Shown here: positions 55,901 through 64,000 of the stretch, piece after piece
Position numbering within the stretch: the stretch's first letter is position 1
Layout: every line of letters starts with the position of its first letter
Origin: Andalucia godoyi
Taxonomy: Eukaryota; Discoba; Jakobea; Jakobida; Andaluciidae
Direction of reading: 5' to 3'
Assembly (NCBI GenBank): GCA_009859145.1
Contig: VRVR01000039.1
Coordinates: 7,909-71,908 of the forward strand
Length of the DNA stretch: 64,000 bases
Translations under genes and position numbers: made by a program
Notes under the pieces: model-generated
Told to the model about the DNA's origin: nothing
The model's database searches: none
The model's input: the letters and a program-made list of their open reading frames with translations, nothing else

Positions 55901-58900
55901 CAAAGCGAACATCTTTGAAAAATCCCTTGTCCACAACGAAGTAGGAGTTCAGAATGGTGGAAAACACGCGCGACATTTCTGATTCGGAAAGATCCGGAAA
56001 TGAAAGGACATTGAAATGGCGAATCAATCGCGAGGACAGCGGGTGCCGTCCGCCTCCTGGCGGTGCCATTGCGGCTATAAACACAAGATCCTGAACGGAT
56101 TTGAATTCCAGCTTATGGCGATCGTACCAGCCGCCGTGATCAAGCCACTGGCGGATCAGCTCCAAACTGGGCTGCGCACCGTACATTTCAGGCGCAGGCA
56201 TGTTGAAGTCGTCGATGAACACAATGCCCTGCTGGCCAGCAGGAGGCCCATACGTTCCTTTTCGACGCTTGTCGAGCTTCGAATCGAGAAAATCCTGAAG
56301 CTGATTCGCAGACGTTCGAGCAGAAAAGGAAAATGCATATGTTTGCACGAACGACGGCAGCTGCCCTGCTCCATACAAAAGATTGTTGATCACAAGGGAT
56401 TTTCCGGTACCCGTTGGACCGCAGCAAATGACGTGTTTCATCTGCGAAGCCAAGAGGCGTAACAAGTACGTCGATCGCAACGAGTCCGTGGTTGGAACCA
56501 GAGACTCTGGAGAGTATGCAACGGACTCTCCCTCGGCATGCAAATACTCGAGCCAGGGTACCCAACGACGAAAGAAAGCATCACGCTCCGCATTGAGGGA
56601 ATTATGCTGCCCTGGAGTGTGCGGAGAAAAATACTTGAACAAAGCAGAGATGGAAGAATGAACAAACACCATGTCATACACAGAACAGCCCTCCGGAAAA
56701 CTCCCAAACAAGCCGCTTTTGATGTGCTTTCTGAAAAACTTGTCGACTGCCTGTCGAGAACGACCGTCAACAGCAGCTCCAAATGTCCACGTGAACGAAA
56801 ACAGCAATGCAGGAGCAATCACCTCCTCGAGATTCTGCAGCATAAACTCTGGGGGTTGGTAGACAGGAGTTGAAACGTAGTGGCAGAAAATGGAAGATGC
56901 GACTTTGAAAAAACTGTTGAGCAATCCATTGTCTGTGGATCGGCAATACTCCGAGCACTCTTTGCGAATCAAAACTGTGATGTTCGGCACAATCGCACGA
57001 CATATCGTACGCACCGTGTCCGAGAATTTCACAAGCAGCTGTGGCAATCCACAGATCCAAGACTCCAACATCGCATCCCACTGCACCGTGGAAGACGGAT
57101 CCATATAGACCATGCCGCAGCGACTGACCGTCGCGGGAGATGCGACCGCCAAATCTTCCACTTCAAACAAGATGTTCATCCTTGGAGTCATCGGAATGAT
57201 TTCGCCCGAGACAAGACAAAGCTTCTTGTTATCATCCAAAACCGTATTCATCGTTTCAATCCAGAGCGCATCTACAGGCCCATCGAAAACCACCCAGAAA
57301 TGGTCTGAAGATTCATCCCGTGCAGCCTGTCTGAAAAGATGCGCCAGAACACCGTCCGTCCACTCGTGGGAATTCTTGTCAAACTCGCCATACAACTGGC
57401 CCATCGTGATAGACTTGGGATTGCACACGAGGCGGTGCGTCTTTGCATAATTCAACGCGTCCACAGCCGCAAGCTCGCCAAGCGCCCTCTGCAACATCAG
57501 CTGAGAAGACGTTTTGCCGCCGCCCGCACCCCCAACAAGCATCACTCCATGACGAAGAATTGCCGTCTCGTACAGTTGCACGCACTTTGACACGAAGGAC
57601 GGTGTCGGAATGAGCCCAGAAGCACGGCAGGACGCATCGAGTTCTTTTGTCAGGGCATTCAAGCCGCCCGATGGAACATCAATCCCGATAAACAGATCAG
57701 AAATGATTCCTTCAAACTGCTGGATATCGTCCGGCAGAAACTTGGGAATATTCGAGTCACGCACTGCGCGAATCAGGAGCTGATCCTCATCTTGGTCATT
57801 GTGCTTTCGCTTCATCATTCCAGCGGCCAATATGACAGTGTTGACTGCGCGCATTCCGAAATCGTAGTGGTCCTGTGAGGAGAGTTGCTCTGAAGACAGT
57901 CTAAATGCAAGAACCATTTTCTGCGCAAGAATCTTGGCCTTTTTGAACCCAAACGAAAACAGACGGATTTCCGCAATGAGAGCATAGTCAGGCACCATGC
58001 ACGCGACCGGGCGGAACAGCGCCTTCAAGTTGTCCGGCAACTCCGTGCGCCCTGCGTAGCCGGGATTCATAGTAATGAAAATGGCAAACGTAGGGTCAAC
58101 ATAAATCTCCGTGCCTTCGAAAATGCAGTTCTTCGAATGGAGAACAAGAGCCTGTTGCAAGGTTGTCATTTGCTGCGCAACCACCGACAAGACTTCGACG
58201 TCAATTCGATTGAACTCGTCGAAACAAGCCCATGCACCGGCCATTGCTAGACCTTTGAAGAATTTTCCCATGGCAAGGTGGTCCAGGCCCTCCTGGCAGT
58301 TGAATACCACGCACTGCTTTGCTAACGCTTTTGCAAGATCCTTTGTGGTTTCCGTTTTTCCAGTGCCAGCAGGTCCTGCCGGCGCTCCGCCTAGATTCAG
58401 GTGCAAGGCCCCCGTCAGCGTCAAGTAAATGCGGTCGGTTAGCGGAGTGACTACAAGACGAGATGTGTTTCCAAGGTATTCGTACCCGTACTCGAAATGC
58501 GCATCCACTTGTTTAACGATGCATGTTTTCCGATCAGAATCCCAGTAGTATCTCAGCTGCGAAACCCAATCAAACGCGCTCGTTTCCCCTACTTTCATGT
58601 CTCGAAGTCGCTCGGTCACATCGCGGTTATGGACATCCATCGTGATCAGGGCTGAAAGAGTGATGCGGTTCAGCAGCGTCAAATTCTTTTGGACCAGCTC
58701 TGTCAAAGCGAGGAGATGGTGTTCACACCTCTTCGCCGCCCTCGGAAGCGTGCCATCAACGATGGCCTCTTCAACCTCTCTTGTCCAATATACTTGAGCT
58801 CCAACGAGGATAACTTGGCCTGGATAAGACAAAACCCAATCATTTCGGTCCACCGAAGCGTAGGCCTGCACCGCAATCTCCACCAGCTTGCGCACGGATT

Positions 58901-61900
58901 CTTTCATAATGCCCTCCGTTCGCTTTAACCAATCCTCTACATTGCCAGAGGGCGCGAAGATTTCTGATAATGGGACAACTTCTCCCTCGCCAGAAACCAT
59001 ATGAGTAATCGACGACCCGCTGAATTGCAATCGATGAATGTTCTCAAAACATTTTCTTAAATGAGGCTGGACGGCCAGCGGATCTTTAGTCTGCGACAAA
59101 ATCTCCAGCAGTTCGTCATTGGAGAGGAAATAGAACCGCGCGAATGCTCGCCTCTTCGTTTCCAAATATGCGTCCAATCCTTTTTGCACCTCGTCGAGAA
59201 CTTTGTTTGATTCGACAAACTGTTTCAGCAGTCGACGAGACCTTGTGCAAAACGGAAGCACGAAACTGTCCGTTCTCAGGGATCGCATAGTCTTTCTCCA
59301 GAACTTATCCACGTTTGCAAACTTGGAAAACTCCAATGGAAGCTGGACTTGAATGTCGGCTGAAGAAAAAATGGGCTCCAGATAAAGCCACTGGCGTTGA
59401 CAGAGAATCCATTCCTCTAGCACGTCACCCATCATCTGAAGTTTGGAGTTCCAGTCCTGAATAATATCGTTAAAGACCTCTCGATACGGACTGAACAACA
59501 TGGACTGAGTCATAATCGCATGGTCATCAACCATCGAAATAATCTCATCCCAACCTCGAACAATGGACGTGTTCGTTGACTTGTAATCCGTCAAATCGAA
59601 AACGACTTTCGCCCACGCATCCTGCATTTTTGTGAGTGACATCTCGATCGTGAACTCCTTGCTTGCCGAATCGGATACAGCATCCACTGCAGATTTCAGA
59701 TCGTCGGAACCGATCGCCAAAAGCTCTGAGAAATTGGAGAATGTCTCCCCGGGCACCAGATTCTTGCCAATCTTCTCCGAAAGCTTGCTCCAATGTCGGG
59801 CTTTCATGCCTGGCTGTCTGAGAGACGACAAAACAGGAAGAATCGGCTTGAACTCGTCGACTTCGTTCTTGGTCTCCTCAACGCTCGCGTATAAAACAGA
59901 GTCGCGAGGAAGCAACTTGGCGATCTTAACGAATGCCTTGGACGTACTCTGGATACTTCGCTCGATTGCATCAGCATCAATGCTTTCGAACTTGTCGAAG
60001 TACACTGCTTGCTTCGTCCGCTTCCACTCAAATGCGGTCTGCCAGAACGTAGCGACCGGCTCAAAGTCACGTTGCAAGTTCTTGACAACCCCGAAATCAG
60101 TAGTCGGATCTTTGTACACCTTTTGCCGCTGATTGATCACGCGAGACTCGTTCTCGACCTCCTGCAGAACAAGTCGCAGGTTCTGTGCACGGGCGGAAAG
60201 ACGATCAACTTCGTTCAGATTCGACTCTGACATGAATGACAACACATCCTTGCTGACAACAGCGACGCGTTTCTGATACAGCTCGACCTGATCCAGCAGC
60301 AAGTCATGAAAGCGGGTTTCCTCAGAGGCCAGTACAAGCATCTGCCGTTTTGCAATCGTCTGAATGCGGTTGGGCCAGGCAACTGCAAGCCATCTTCTTT
60401 CGAAAATATCGGAATCGAGAGGTACTGCAAACCGTTCGAGAACGTCGTACGTGGAACGAATGTCCTCCAAATCGGCAGTCTGTGAATGGACTTCATTGTC
60501 CAGCATGTTGATCAGCTCTCGAATATTGACAACGTCCTCGATTTGAGTGGGAGTTTTCTGCAATCTGCTTGTCAGCGATCCGAAGAATGATATTACCCCG
60601 CTTGATCGGGCATCCCCGTACGCAATGCCAGCTTCCGCCACTGCTTTGTACATGTCTTGGCACAATCTTCGGAGACGCGTTTGAACCTGACGGCATCCAA
60701 TCCTGAAAAAACCGACGTCCGTAACAATTGGAATCTCGGTATCCACGGAAACCAGCATTTGCGACCAATAACGAAGCGCGGAACTGAGCCGACGAGGAAA
60801 ATCAGGTCCGGCTGAAATGTTGTCGGACAGCCATTTCTTAGCATCCAATTTGATAACTGATTCAAAACGCTGAAAGTGCTTGACGGAAAGATCCGCTTCG
60901 GCGACGAACCGATCGCAAACCTTCTTCAACCGTTGAAGCACCTCAACCACACATTCCTCGCGTTCGTCCATCAGCTCCATGTTGACGCTCTTTCCCCAGA
61001 AAAACTGCCGAATAACCAATGCCTCGACTTTTGGAATGGAATTCAAACCGCGAACCGCCTTCTCAACAATCGATGTGAGCACAGAAAAGGCTCGGGAAGG
61101 ATGGTCTCGTTGGAAGTCCACCCGCTGGTCCACAACGGCCAGTTCAAGTGCAAAAAGTGGGAAGCCAAAGCTGGAGGTCTGCTCGGCTTGCTCGACGATG
61201 TATTTCTCGAAATCCGCCAACGACAGCAAACCAATGAAGCGCAACGTGTCCGACATGATCAGTCTCACTGTCTTGAAGAACCGAGCCAATTTTCCCATCT
61301 CGTACACTTCTCTGCTGTTCTCACCCAGATGCATCCAGCCTTTCTGCACTTTGGACAGTAAGTTTTCGATGTTTGAAGCAATATTAGGGACCCAATGCTC
61401 TCGCAAAGTGGTTCCGAGGGAATTAATCGATGTTGTTTGAATTTGTTCGTATTCCTCTAACGAAAACGGACGAGAGCGCTGGAATTGAAACATTTTCGAG
61501 GAGCCTTGAACTCGCAGACACTCTGCTCGCAACATGGACAGAGACGTTAACACCGGAGGATGCTGCAAGAATGTGTGGAAACGAAACTGCCCAAGGCGCT
61601 CTTCGAATTCATATGCCGGACACTCGATGGGTAGATCGGCACGAGTGGAAACCAAGGAATCGAACGAAACATCGACTTCATACGGCACTCCGAAACAGTA
61701 AAATCGTCCATTCCAAAACTTGGACGCATCCGAAAAGAACGATGATTGAATGATTTGGTTCTGCACTTCCAAAAACTGTTCCGTTACCTCGTGTACCATG
61801 GAATCTGCGGTGGGTGTCTTCTTCAAAATCGACGGCGATTTTGTCAATCGAATGATTCGATCAAGAGATGACGCTGCAACGCCTGGCAGAGCATCCACGG

Positions 61901-63263
61901 GCATTTGCTTCAGTACAAAATGCTTGAGGACCTCCTTTGCACACTCCTTGCGAGCAGCGACTGCAAAAAGGACACGGTCGCAGAATAAGGACGGGTCTTC
62001 TCCAATGAAGAGCACATTCAAGCGAGGAACCAAATGGAAATTAGCTGCATTCGTAAGACAGTTCATATTATCTCTATCGAAAGCAACTCGAAACAGACGG
62101 TGTACGCGATCCCATGAATGGACACGGCACATCTCCCAAAACATGAATTTGTTTTCCAAGACCGTGGTTGGATGCAAGGCTTTTGCTGGAACTCCTGCGG
62201 CCCCCCCTTCATGAGAAGGGGTTTCGGAAGACGTGAGGTTCTCAAACCACTCCGCCGGCTCTCTTTCGTCAAAATCAGACGAATCAAAGGAATCCAAAGA
62301 CACCGCAGCACACAAATTGCGGTCATCGATTAGCAGAGTGAGTGGTAGAACATTGCAATTCATATCGTGAATCGTGATTCCAGACTGAGCGAGCATCATG
62401 CCAATGTCTTCCTGAAGAAATGCACGCCTGCGGCGCTCGATTTCCAGCTTTCGATGAACCCCATCAATGCCATCGACAATTCGAACCTTCACTTTGGGCT
62501 CAACCTCATTTGGAAGCCGAGAGGACTTTGAAAGATGACGACCCACCTCACGAGAATTTCCAGAAGTGGGAGCAGTCTTCTTGGACGTCGGGGCCGAGCC
62601 ATAATTAAAGACCGACGCAGATGGCAGGGGTGGCGCTTCGTGGGCGCTTGTGTTGCCCACATTCGGACCTTGCAGGACATCGGATTCCGAAACTTCAAGT
62701 GTCGAAACAATACGATTCTTCGATCGGTACTTGCCGGGGACGAAATCGCCTCCAGACGACGAATCATTAAACATGGACTGCAGTAGACCGTGGGAGGTGT
62801 CGTATTCCGACATCTCCACATTTGAGAAGTCGTCCAGTCGATGGTCCAGAAACGACTGTTGGTGGACATTCAACTGAGAATGCGAGGATGACAGCTCTGC
62901 TGGCACTCGAGAAGAGGGAATGGGAGACACACGGCCATGGCCAGGGCCGAATGCCGACGCAGAGCTTCCCGGTCGAGACGGCAAACCGCCCCGGGATGAT
63001 GCGACAGACGGAGGCCTGTCTGGGAACCGCACAGAATCCTGTCCCGTCACAAAACCGCTGTAGGAAGGAGGAATGCGCAGCATCGAAGACGAGGTGGATA
63101 GAGTGCTCATCGCTGTTCCGGGCCGCGAATAGGACGATCCCATAAACATGTCCAAATGAGAGTTGCGATTTGCAGTAGCCGACGGCGGCCGGATGGACGA
63201 CCCTTTCAGCTTTGCCGGCTTTCCTCGCGAGGGAACATACGAAGAGGACGAAGACGAGTCCAT
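49965..63263 (-). CDS. Axonemal inner-arm dynein heavy chain (DNAH3/7/12 type), 4432 aa
   Basis: Motor of a single-headed inner dynein arm of the flagellum. The first ~270 residues are a Ser/Pro/Arg-rich, disordered extension, then the tail domain runs to about 1500. AAA1 has GPAGTGKTETTKD (about 1630) and WACFDEFNRID. AAA2 has GGAGGGKTSSQ (about 1909), AAA3 GPTGTGKS (about 2279) and AAA4 GIGGSGRQSL (about 2637). The stalk coiled coil with the microtubule-binding tip lies at about 2910-3200, followed by AAA5-6 and a C-terminal domain ending YMCPVYKTTERRGTLSTTGH and SHWILRGVA, very close to DNAH7/3/12. ATG at 63263 is chosen. The frame continues upstream through a poly-Lys run made by a T-homopolymer, which is leader DNA. 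No intron interrupts 13.3 kb. Confidence 0.95.
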   Translation of the reverse strand: MDSSSSSSYVPSRGKPAKLKGSSIRPPSATANRNSHLDMFMGSSYSRPGTAMSTLSTSSSMLRIPPSYSGFVTGQDSVRFPDRPPSVASSRGGLPSRPGSSASAFGPGHGRVSPIPSSRVPAELSSSHSQLNVHQQSFLDHRLDDFSNVEMSEYDTSHGLLQSMFNDSSSGGDFVPGKYRSKNRIVSTLEVSESDVLQGPNVGNTSAHEAPPLPSASVFNYGSAPTSKKTAPTSGNSREVGRHLSKSSRLPNEVEPKVKVRIVDGIDGVHRKLEIERRRRAFLQEDIGMMLAQSGITIHDMNCNVLPLTLLIDDRNLCAAVSLDSFDSSDFDEREPAEWFENLTSSETPSHEGGAAGVPAKALHPTTVLENKFMFWEMCRVHSWDRVHRLFRVAFDRDNMNCLTNAANFHLVPRLNVLFIGEDPSLFCDRVLFAVAARKECAKEVLKHFVLKQMPVDALPGVAASSLDRIIRLTKSPSILKKTPTADSMVHEVTEQFLEVQNQIIQSSFFSDASKFWNGRFYCFGVPYEVDVSFDSLVSTRADLPIECPAYEFEERLGQFRFHTFLQHPPVLTSLSMLRAECLRVQGSSKMFQFQRSRPFSLEEYEQIQTTSINSLGTTLREHWVPNIASNIENLLSKVQKGWMHLGENSREVYEMGKLARFFKTVRLIMSDTLRFIGLLSLADFEKYIVEQAEQTSSFGFPLFALELAVVDQRVDFQRDHPSRAFSVLTSIVEKAVRGLNSIPKVEALVIRQFFWGKSVNMELMDEREECVVEVLQRLKKVCDRFVAEADLSVKHFQRFESVIKLDAKKWLSDNISAGPDFPRRLSSALRYWSQMLVSVDTEIPIVTDVGFFRIGCRQVQTRLRRLCQDMYKAVAEAGIAYGDARSSGVISFFGSLTSRLQKTPTQIEDVVNIRELINMLDNEVHSQTADLEDIRSTYDVLERFAVPLDSDIFERRWLAVAWPNRIQTIAKRQMLVLASEETRFHDLLLDQVELYQKRVAVVSKDVLSFMSESNLNEVDRLSARAQNLRLVLQEVENESRVINQRQKVYKDPTTDFGVVKNLQRDFEPVATFWQTAFEWKRTKQAVYFDKFESIDADAIERSIQSTSKAFVKIAKLLPRDSVLYASVEETKNEVDEFKPILPVLSSLRQPGMKARHWSKLSEKIGKNLVPGETFSNFSELLAIGSDDLKSAVDAVSDSASKEFTIEMSLTKMQDAWAKVVFDLTDYKSTNTSIVRGWDEIISMVDDHAIMTQSMLFSPYREVFNDIIQDWNSKLQMMGDVLEEWILCQRQWLYLEPIFSSADIQVQLPLEFSKFANVDKFWRKTMRSLRTDSFVLPFCTRSRRLLKQFVESNKVLDEVQKGLDAYLETKRRAFARFYFLSNDELLEILSQTKDPLAVQPHLRKCFENIHRLQFSGSSITHMVSGEGEVVPLSEIFAPSGNVEDWLKRTEGIMKESVRKLVEIAVQAYASVDRNDWVLSYPGQVILVGAQVYWTREVEEAIVDGTLPRAAKRCEHHLLALTELVQKNLTLLNRITLSALITMDVHNRDVTERLRDMKVGETSAFDWVSQLRYYWDSDRKTCIVKQVDAHFEYGYEYLGNTSRLVVTPLTDRIYLTLTGALHLNLGGAPAGPAGTGKTETTKDLAKALAKQCVVFNCQEGLDHLAMGKFFKGLAMAGAWACFDEFNRIDVEVLSVVAQQMTTLQQALVLHSKNCIFEGTEIYVDPTFAIFITMNPGYAGRTELPDNLKALFRPVACMVPDYALIAEIRLFSFGFKKAKILAQKMVLAFRLSSEQLSSQDHYDFGMRAVNTVILAAGMMKRKHNDQDEDQLLIRAVRDSNIPKFLPDDIQQFEGIISDLFIGIDVPSGGLNALTKELDASCRASGLIPTPSFVSKCVQLYETAILRHGVMLVGGAGGGKTSSQLMLQRALGELAAVDALNYAKTHRLVCNPKSITMGQLYGEFDKNSHEWTDGVLAHLFRQAARDESSDHFWVVFDGPVDALWIETMNTVLDDNKKLCLVSGEIIPMTPRMNILFEVEDLAVASPATVSRCGMVYMDPSSTVQWDAMLESWICGLPQLLVKFSDTVRTICRAIVPNITVLIRKECSEYCRSTDNGLLNSFFKVASSIFCHYVSTPVYQPPEFMLQNLEEVIAPALLFSFTWTFGAAVDGRSRQAVDKFFRKHIKSGLFGSFPEGCSVYDMVFVHSSISALFKYFSPHTPGQHNSLNAERDAFFRRWVPWLEYLHAEGESVAYSPESLVPTTDSLRSTYLLRLLASQMKHVICCGPTGTGKSLVINNLLYGAGQLPSFVQTYAFSFSARTSANQLQDFLDSKLDKRRKGTYGPPAGQQGIVFIDDFNMPAPEMYGAQPSLELIRQWLDHGGWYDRHKLEFKSVQDLVFIAAMAPPGGGRHPLSSRLIRHFNVLSFPDLSESEMSRVFSTILNSYFVVDKGFFKDVRFVVAHMVKVMCGLFQKVTADLRPTPTKSHYLFSLRDLSAVITGVVRASPLAVSNASELLLLFRHELQRVFRDRLVDEQDGLWFDAAVKDLLSATDDKAILTSLRSVDHDHNDVFQDFLNTESLVGTYHKVQHRSMVDLYLRNALDDYNAQTGKPMHIVLFGQAVEHVCRIIRVLRQSGGNCLLLGIGGSGRQSLVRLAAFICDHVLIELSSSSDVSLLEWRNDLKKAMKVSGLRNDPSVIMAADAALNDLLLEDLNSLLSNGDISGLFDAANPNDAADLEHIFKEMQSVCVEEGLPITRPSMWARFIKRVRRNLHIVVAMSPIGEVFRRRGRMFPSLISCCTIDYFSAWSADALLSVGDSQIRQSISHFSSYEAVRTDVDSGVPNRKLNFSESAVQSFIRSCVAVHQIAENTSRDYFMQMKRPVFVTPASYLELLRIFMETLFHTWNTINSATRRLSVGLEKLREAESIVAGLQQDLEALKPKLQKAQEQIERMMVQISADREQADQTREQVIDEEKEASQKAKECQMIKDEAQRDLDKALPALDAALSSLQSLKVSDLQEVGSYKTPPSGVKLVLEAVCIMLEVAPRKVVASFNTKVDDYWEPAKGLLRDARGFLETLFTFNRDSIDEKRIHKILPYYNDPEFDPARIEKVSRAARSMCLWVRAMVDYYRVSVEVAPKRLRLRDAEDELAERTSALKAAKQRLEDVETRIAELEIAYEEALANKDELQAKVVDCATKLDRAGRLTSGLSGEKIRWGVTLTSLEEQSSNIHGDALLAAAGVAYSGPLSTEYRFGLYRDWMKVLRDVGLPYTTHKSVDISESSESLPVSVIRSMLSDPVEEQKWFLCGLPSDTLSVENALMSLSSLSGDRWPLFIDPQGQANTFVRNLYRADNPNSIFQKTPLDVVRGVGDEHVSRVLENAVRFGRALLVENLEDVLPSFLEPVFHLSKSSLIRLSGTGSSGIPGRARNLTVRIAEQDVPVNASFRLYMTTKLRNPHYTPETSSKVMLINFAITKAGLEEQLLGVAVQKERPDLEELKRSLVQRNASMQSQLKGIEDNILRLLSESKGDVLEDEVLINTLSTAKVTSEEINAKVKEAKITEAQIDVTREQYRFASRLAAHVFFCLQDLGNIDPMYQFSLQWFLRQFMRAFDQLGAAAFLSYTSLEGDVESIEAAPPSAPDEVRPRLKSLRSLFLHGLYHTVCRSLFERHKLMFSFALSVTVDKLAGFVSDTDWECLLRGPTAVTKAGTDKVPRTVSRPEVLSDSVWKELTLLLFGESAISSRFSRLRSSLLEPAVFAKVYNSEVPLSTLFLIDSTLHPLSAVTLLRSVRQDKVLDGIRYYVSRRLGNRFVEPPPFNLAESYRESSPCTPLIFLLSAGADPMKELLHFADEMNMGRKLVSVSLGKGQGPIAEKLIEDGKENGNWVLLQNCHLASSWMPSLEKIVEGLISSSADASSNNCHRQFRLWLTSMPTPEFPQSVLQDGVKMTNEPPRGIRASLQRTFASFISADVLRSAVEDRKYQKAIYSLAFFHAVVLERRKFGPLGFNVFYEFTSGDFAVCLQQLRLFYESSGDIPLKVVRFLFGEINYGGRVTDDWDRRCLMTSFDGIVNERSLESDDFEFGSVLPGMDSPFSSLPSGSMNEYRMRIDDLPSHAAPFVFGLHSNAEITHAGAEGRLLLSTMLAMQPRQSSSNTNANALSREDIVRAMAEDMLMRLPKVFAIEEVAAKYPMKYEDSMNNVLIQECMRYNKLLKEMHSSLPDLIKATRGLVVMSEKLDRMADSMFTNVVPVSWTSKSYPSVKPLSSWFADLLDRLQFLNSWYETAPPASFWISGIYFPQAFLTAVLQNFARKFAVPIDTVSFAVKLSSELGMPRSTPEEGVFIHGLYMEGARWNVDTGSIDEARPLELFNRVPVMHLIPQQFRRLPDPASVYMCPVYKTTERRGTLSTTGHSTNFITSMELPTGKQFPSHWILRGVACVCATPE

Positions 63264-63857
63264 GGATGCGACTGCTGTGACAACAAACTCTGCTCTTTGT
63301 TTCTTACTGCAGTTATTATTGTCTGGCTGGCTTGCTTGTCTGTTTGCCTCTTTTTTTTTTTTTTTTTTTTTTTTTCCTTTGACTGGAACAAGAGGAGATA
63401 TACAACTTGCAAAACAAAACCACAAACAAAAAGTAAATTTCTTCTTCTTGTTTTTTGCTGCTTTGTTTTTTTGTTTTTGTTGTTGTTGTTTTTTATTAAG
63501 CAGACATTATAAAAAAAAATAGAGGACGACTGTTGAAAAGAGAGGTGACTTTCCCATTCAAATCAAACGGTGGTGGCGGGCTGGAGAGCTCTCGTCAGCC
63601 ATCATACCACGCATCGAGTCATCAATCCTGCTCATACGCAGGAAGCAAAAAACAAGAGAGGAAAAACTGAAAAGAAAGAAAGAACGTACGGGAAGACACG
63701 ACACCTCAAAAAAAAAATAGAAGATCCCCGCTGGCGCTTTTTCTCGTCATCCTCAATTGATTCAGCAATTGCACAAATGAGGGCGTGTGGACACTGTCTG
63801 CAGGTCCGTGACTGCGAGACGACGCGCACATACTTTTATTATAAGAATTGGTTTTGA

Positions 63858-63892
<35 letters not shown>

Positions 63893-63920
63893 GTTTTAAA
63901 GGGAAAGAGAAAAACAAAAC
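63264..63920. other. Divergent intergenic region with T-run and AT tract
   Basis: Five-prime flank of the dynein gene (-) and of the partial gene (+). It contains a long T-run at about 63351-63376 and an AT dinucleotide tract, interrupted once by a G, at 63857-63892, which ends 28 bp before the next ATG. No RNA gene recognised. Confidence 0.6.
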
Positions 63921-64000
63921 ATGTCTTCGTCGGAAGAACCCAACCGGTCGTCGTCTGCGGCGTCATCTGCGTCTGCGGCGTCGTCCTCAGTGAGTCGTCG
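63921..64000 (+). CDS. N-terminal fragment of an unknown Ser/Ala-rich protein
   Basis: An ATG at 63921 begins MSSSEEPNRSSSAASSASAA and the frame runs open to the window edge (26 codons). Composition (GCG/GTC/TCG-rich, Ser/Ala) matches coding starts elsewhere in the window, and an AT tract lies just upstream as for SF-assemblin. Product cannot be named. Confidence 0.5.
   Translation, partial: MSSSEEPNRSSSAASSASAASSSVSR

Noticed and set aside
63264-63425. Longer N-terminus for the dynein heavy chain from 63425
   Set aside because: The extension crosses a T-homopolymer read as poly-Lys and has no conserved sequence; the ATG at 63263 is better.

Overview
The window is nuclear DNA of a flagellated, unicellular eukaryote. 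This follows from the gene content: an axonemal dynein heavy chain, the dynein-2 intermediate chain WDR60, SF-assemblin, a kinesin, spliceosomal SF3B3, the tRNA-splicing endonuclease, Derlin and a HECT ligase. Almost every gene is one uninterrupted reading frame, including a 13.3 kb dynein gene. Genes lie on both strands with spacers of 0.3-1.1 kb rich in simple repeats, and I see no operons. I infer a free-living protist with a compact, intron-poor genome. A jakobid-like excavate would fit, but the lineage is not proven by the sequence. I recognise no tRNA, rRNA, CRISPR array or intact transposon.

Layout. 0-6.4 kb: mitochondrial carrier (-), an E2-like subunit without a lipoyl domain (-), an unknown coiled-coil protein (+), tubulin cofactor B (-) and Derlin (-). 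7.5-13.2 kb: kinesin (+), a Ser-rich nuclear-type protein (-) and an ABCG half transporter (-). 14.3-21.3 kb: lipid phosphate phosphatase (+), mitoribosomal mS33 (-), SF-assemblin (+), a small unknown protein (-), DDX6/Dhh1 (+) and a TSEN2-like endonuclease subunit (-). 21.9-33.9 kb: two giant neighbouring genes on the minus strand for type II membrane proteins of 1564 and 2199 residues. 34.4-40.5 kb: coiled-coil protein (-), secreted purple acid phosphatase (-), a probable two-exon gene (+) and CCA-adding enzyme (-). 40.9-49.5 kb: SF3B3 (+), WDR60 (-) and a UBE3B/UBE3C-like HECT ligase (+). 50-63.3 kb: inner-arm dynein heavy chain (-). A new plus-strand gene starts at 63921 and runs off the window.

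Functional themes are flagellum and microtubules (dynein, WDR60, SF-assemblin, kinesin, cofactor B), RNA processing (SF3B3, TSEN2, CCA enzyme, DDX6), mitochondria (carrier, E2-like protein, mS33) and protein quality control (Derlin, HECT). The most unusual item is the 21.9-33.9 kb pair. Each protein has a short cytosolic tail, one membrane span, a very long Ser/Thr/Gly-rich ectodomain that looks like a beta-structured stalk, and a C-terminal tip resembling the collar/receptor-binding domain of bacteriophage tail fibres. The last part of the stalk is a module present once in the smaller protein and three times in the larger. I interpret them as giant cell-surface adhesins or recognition proteins built on a tail-fibre plan.
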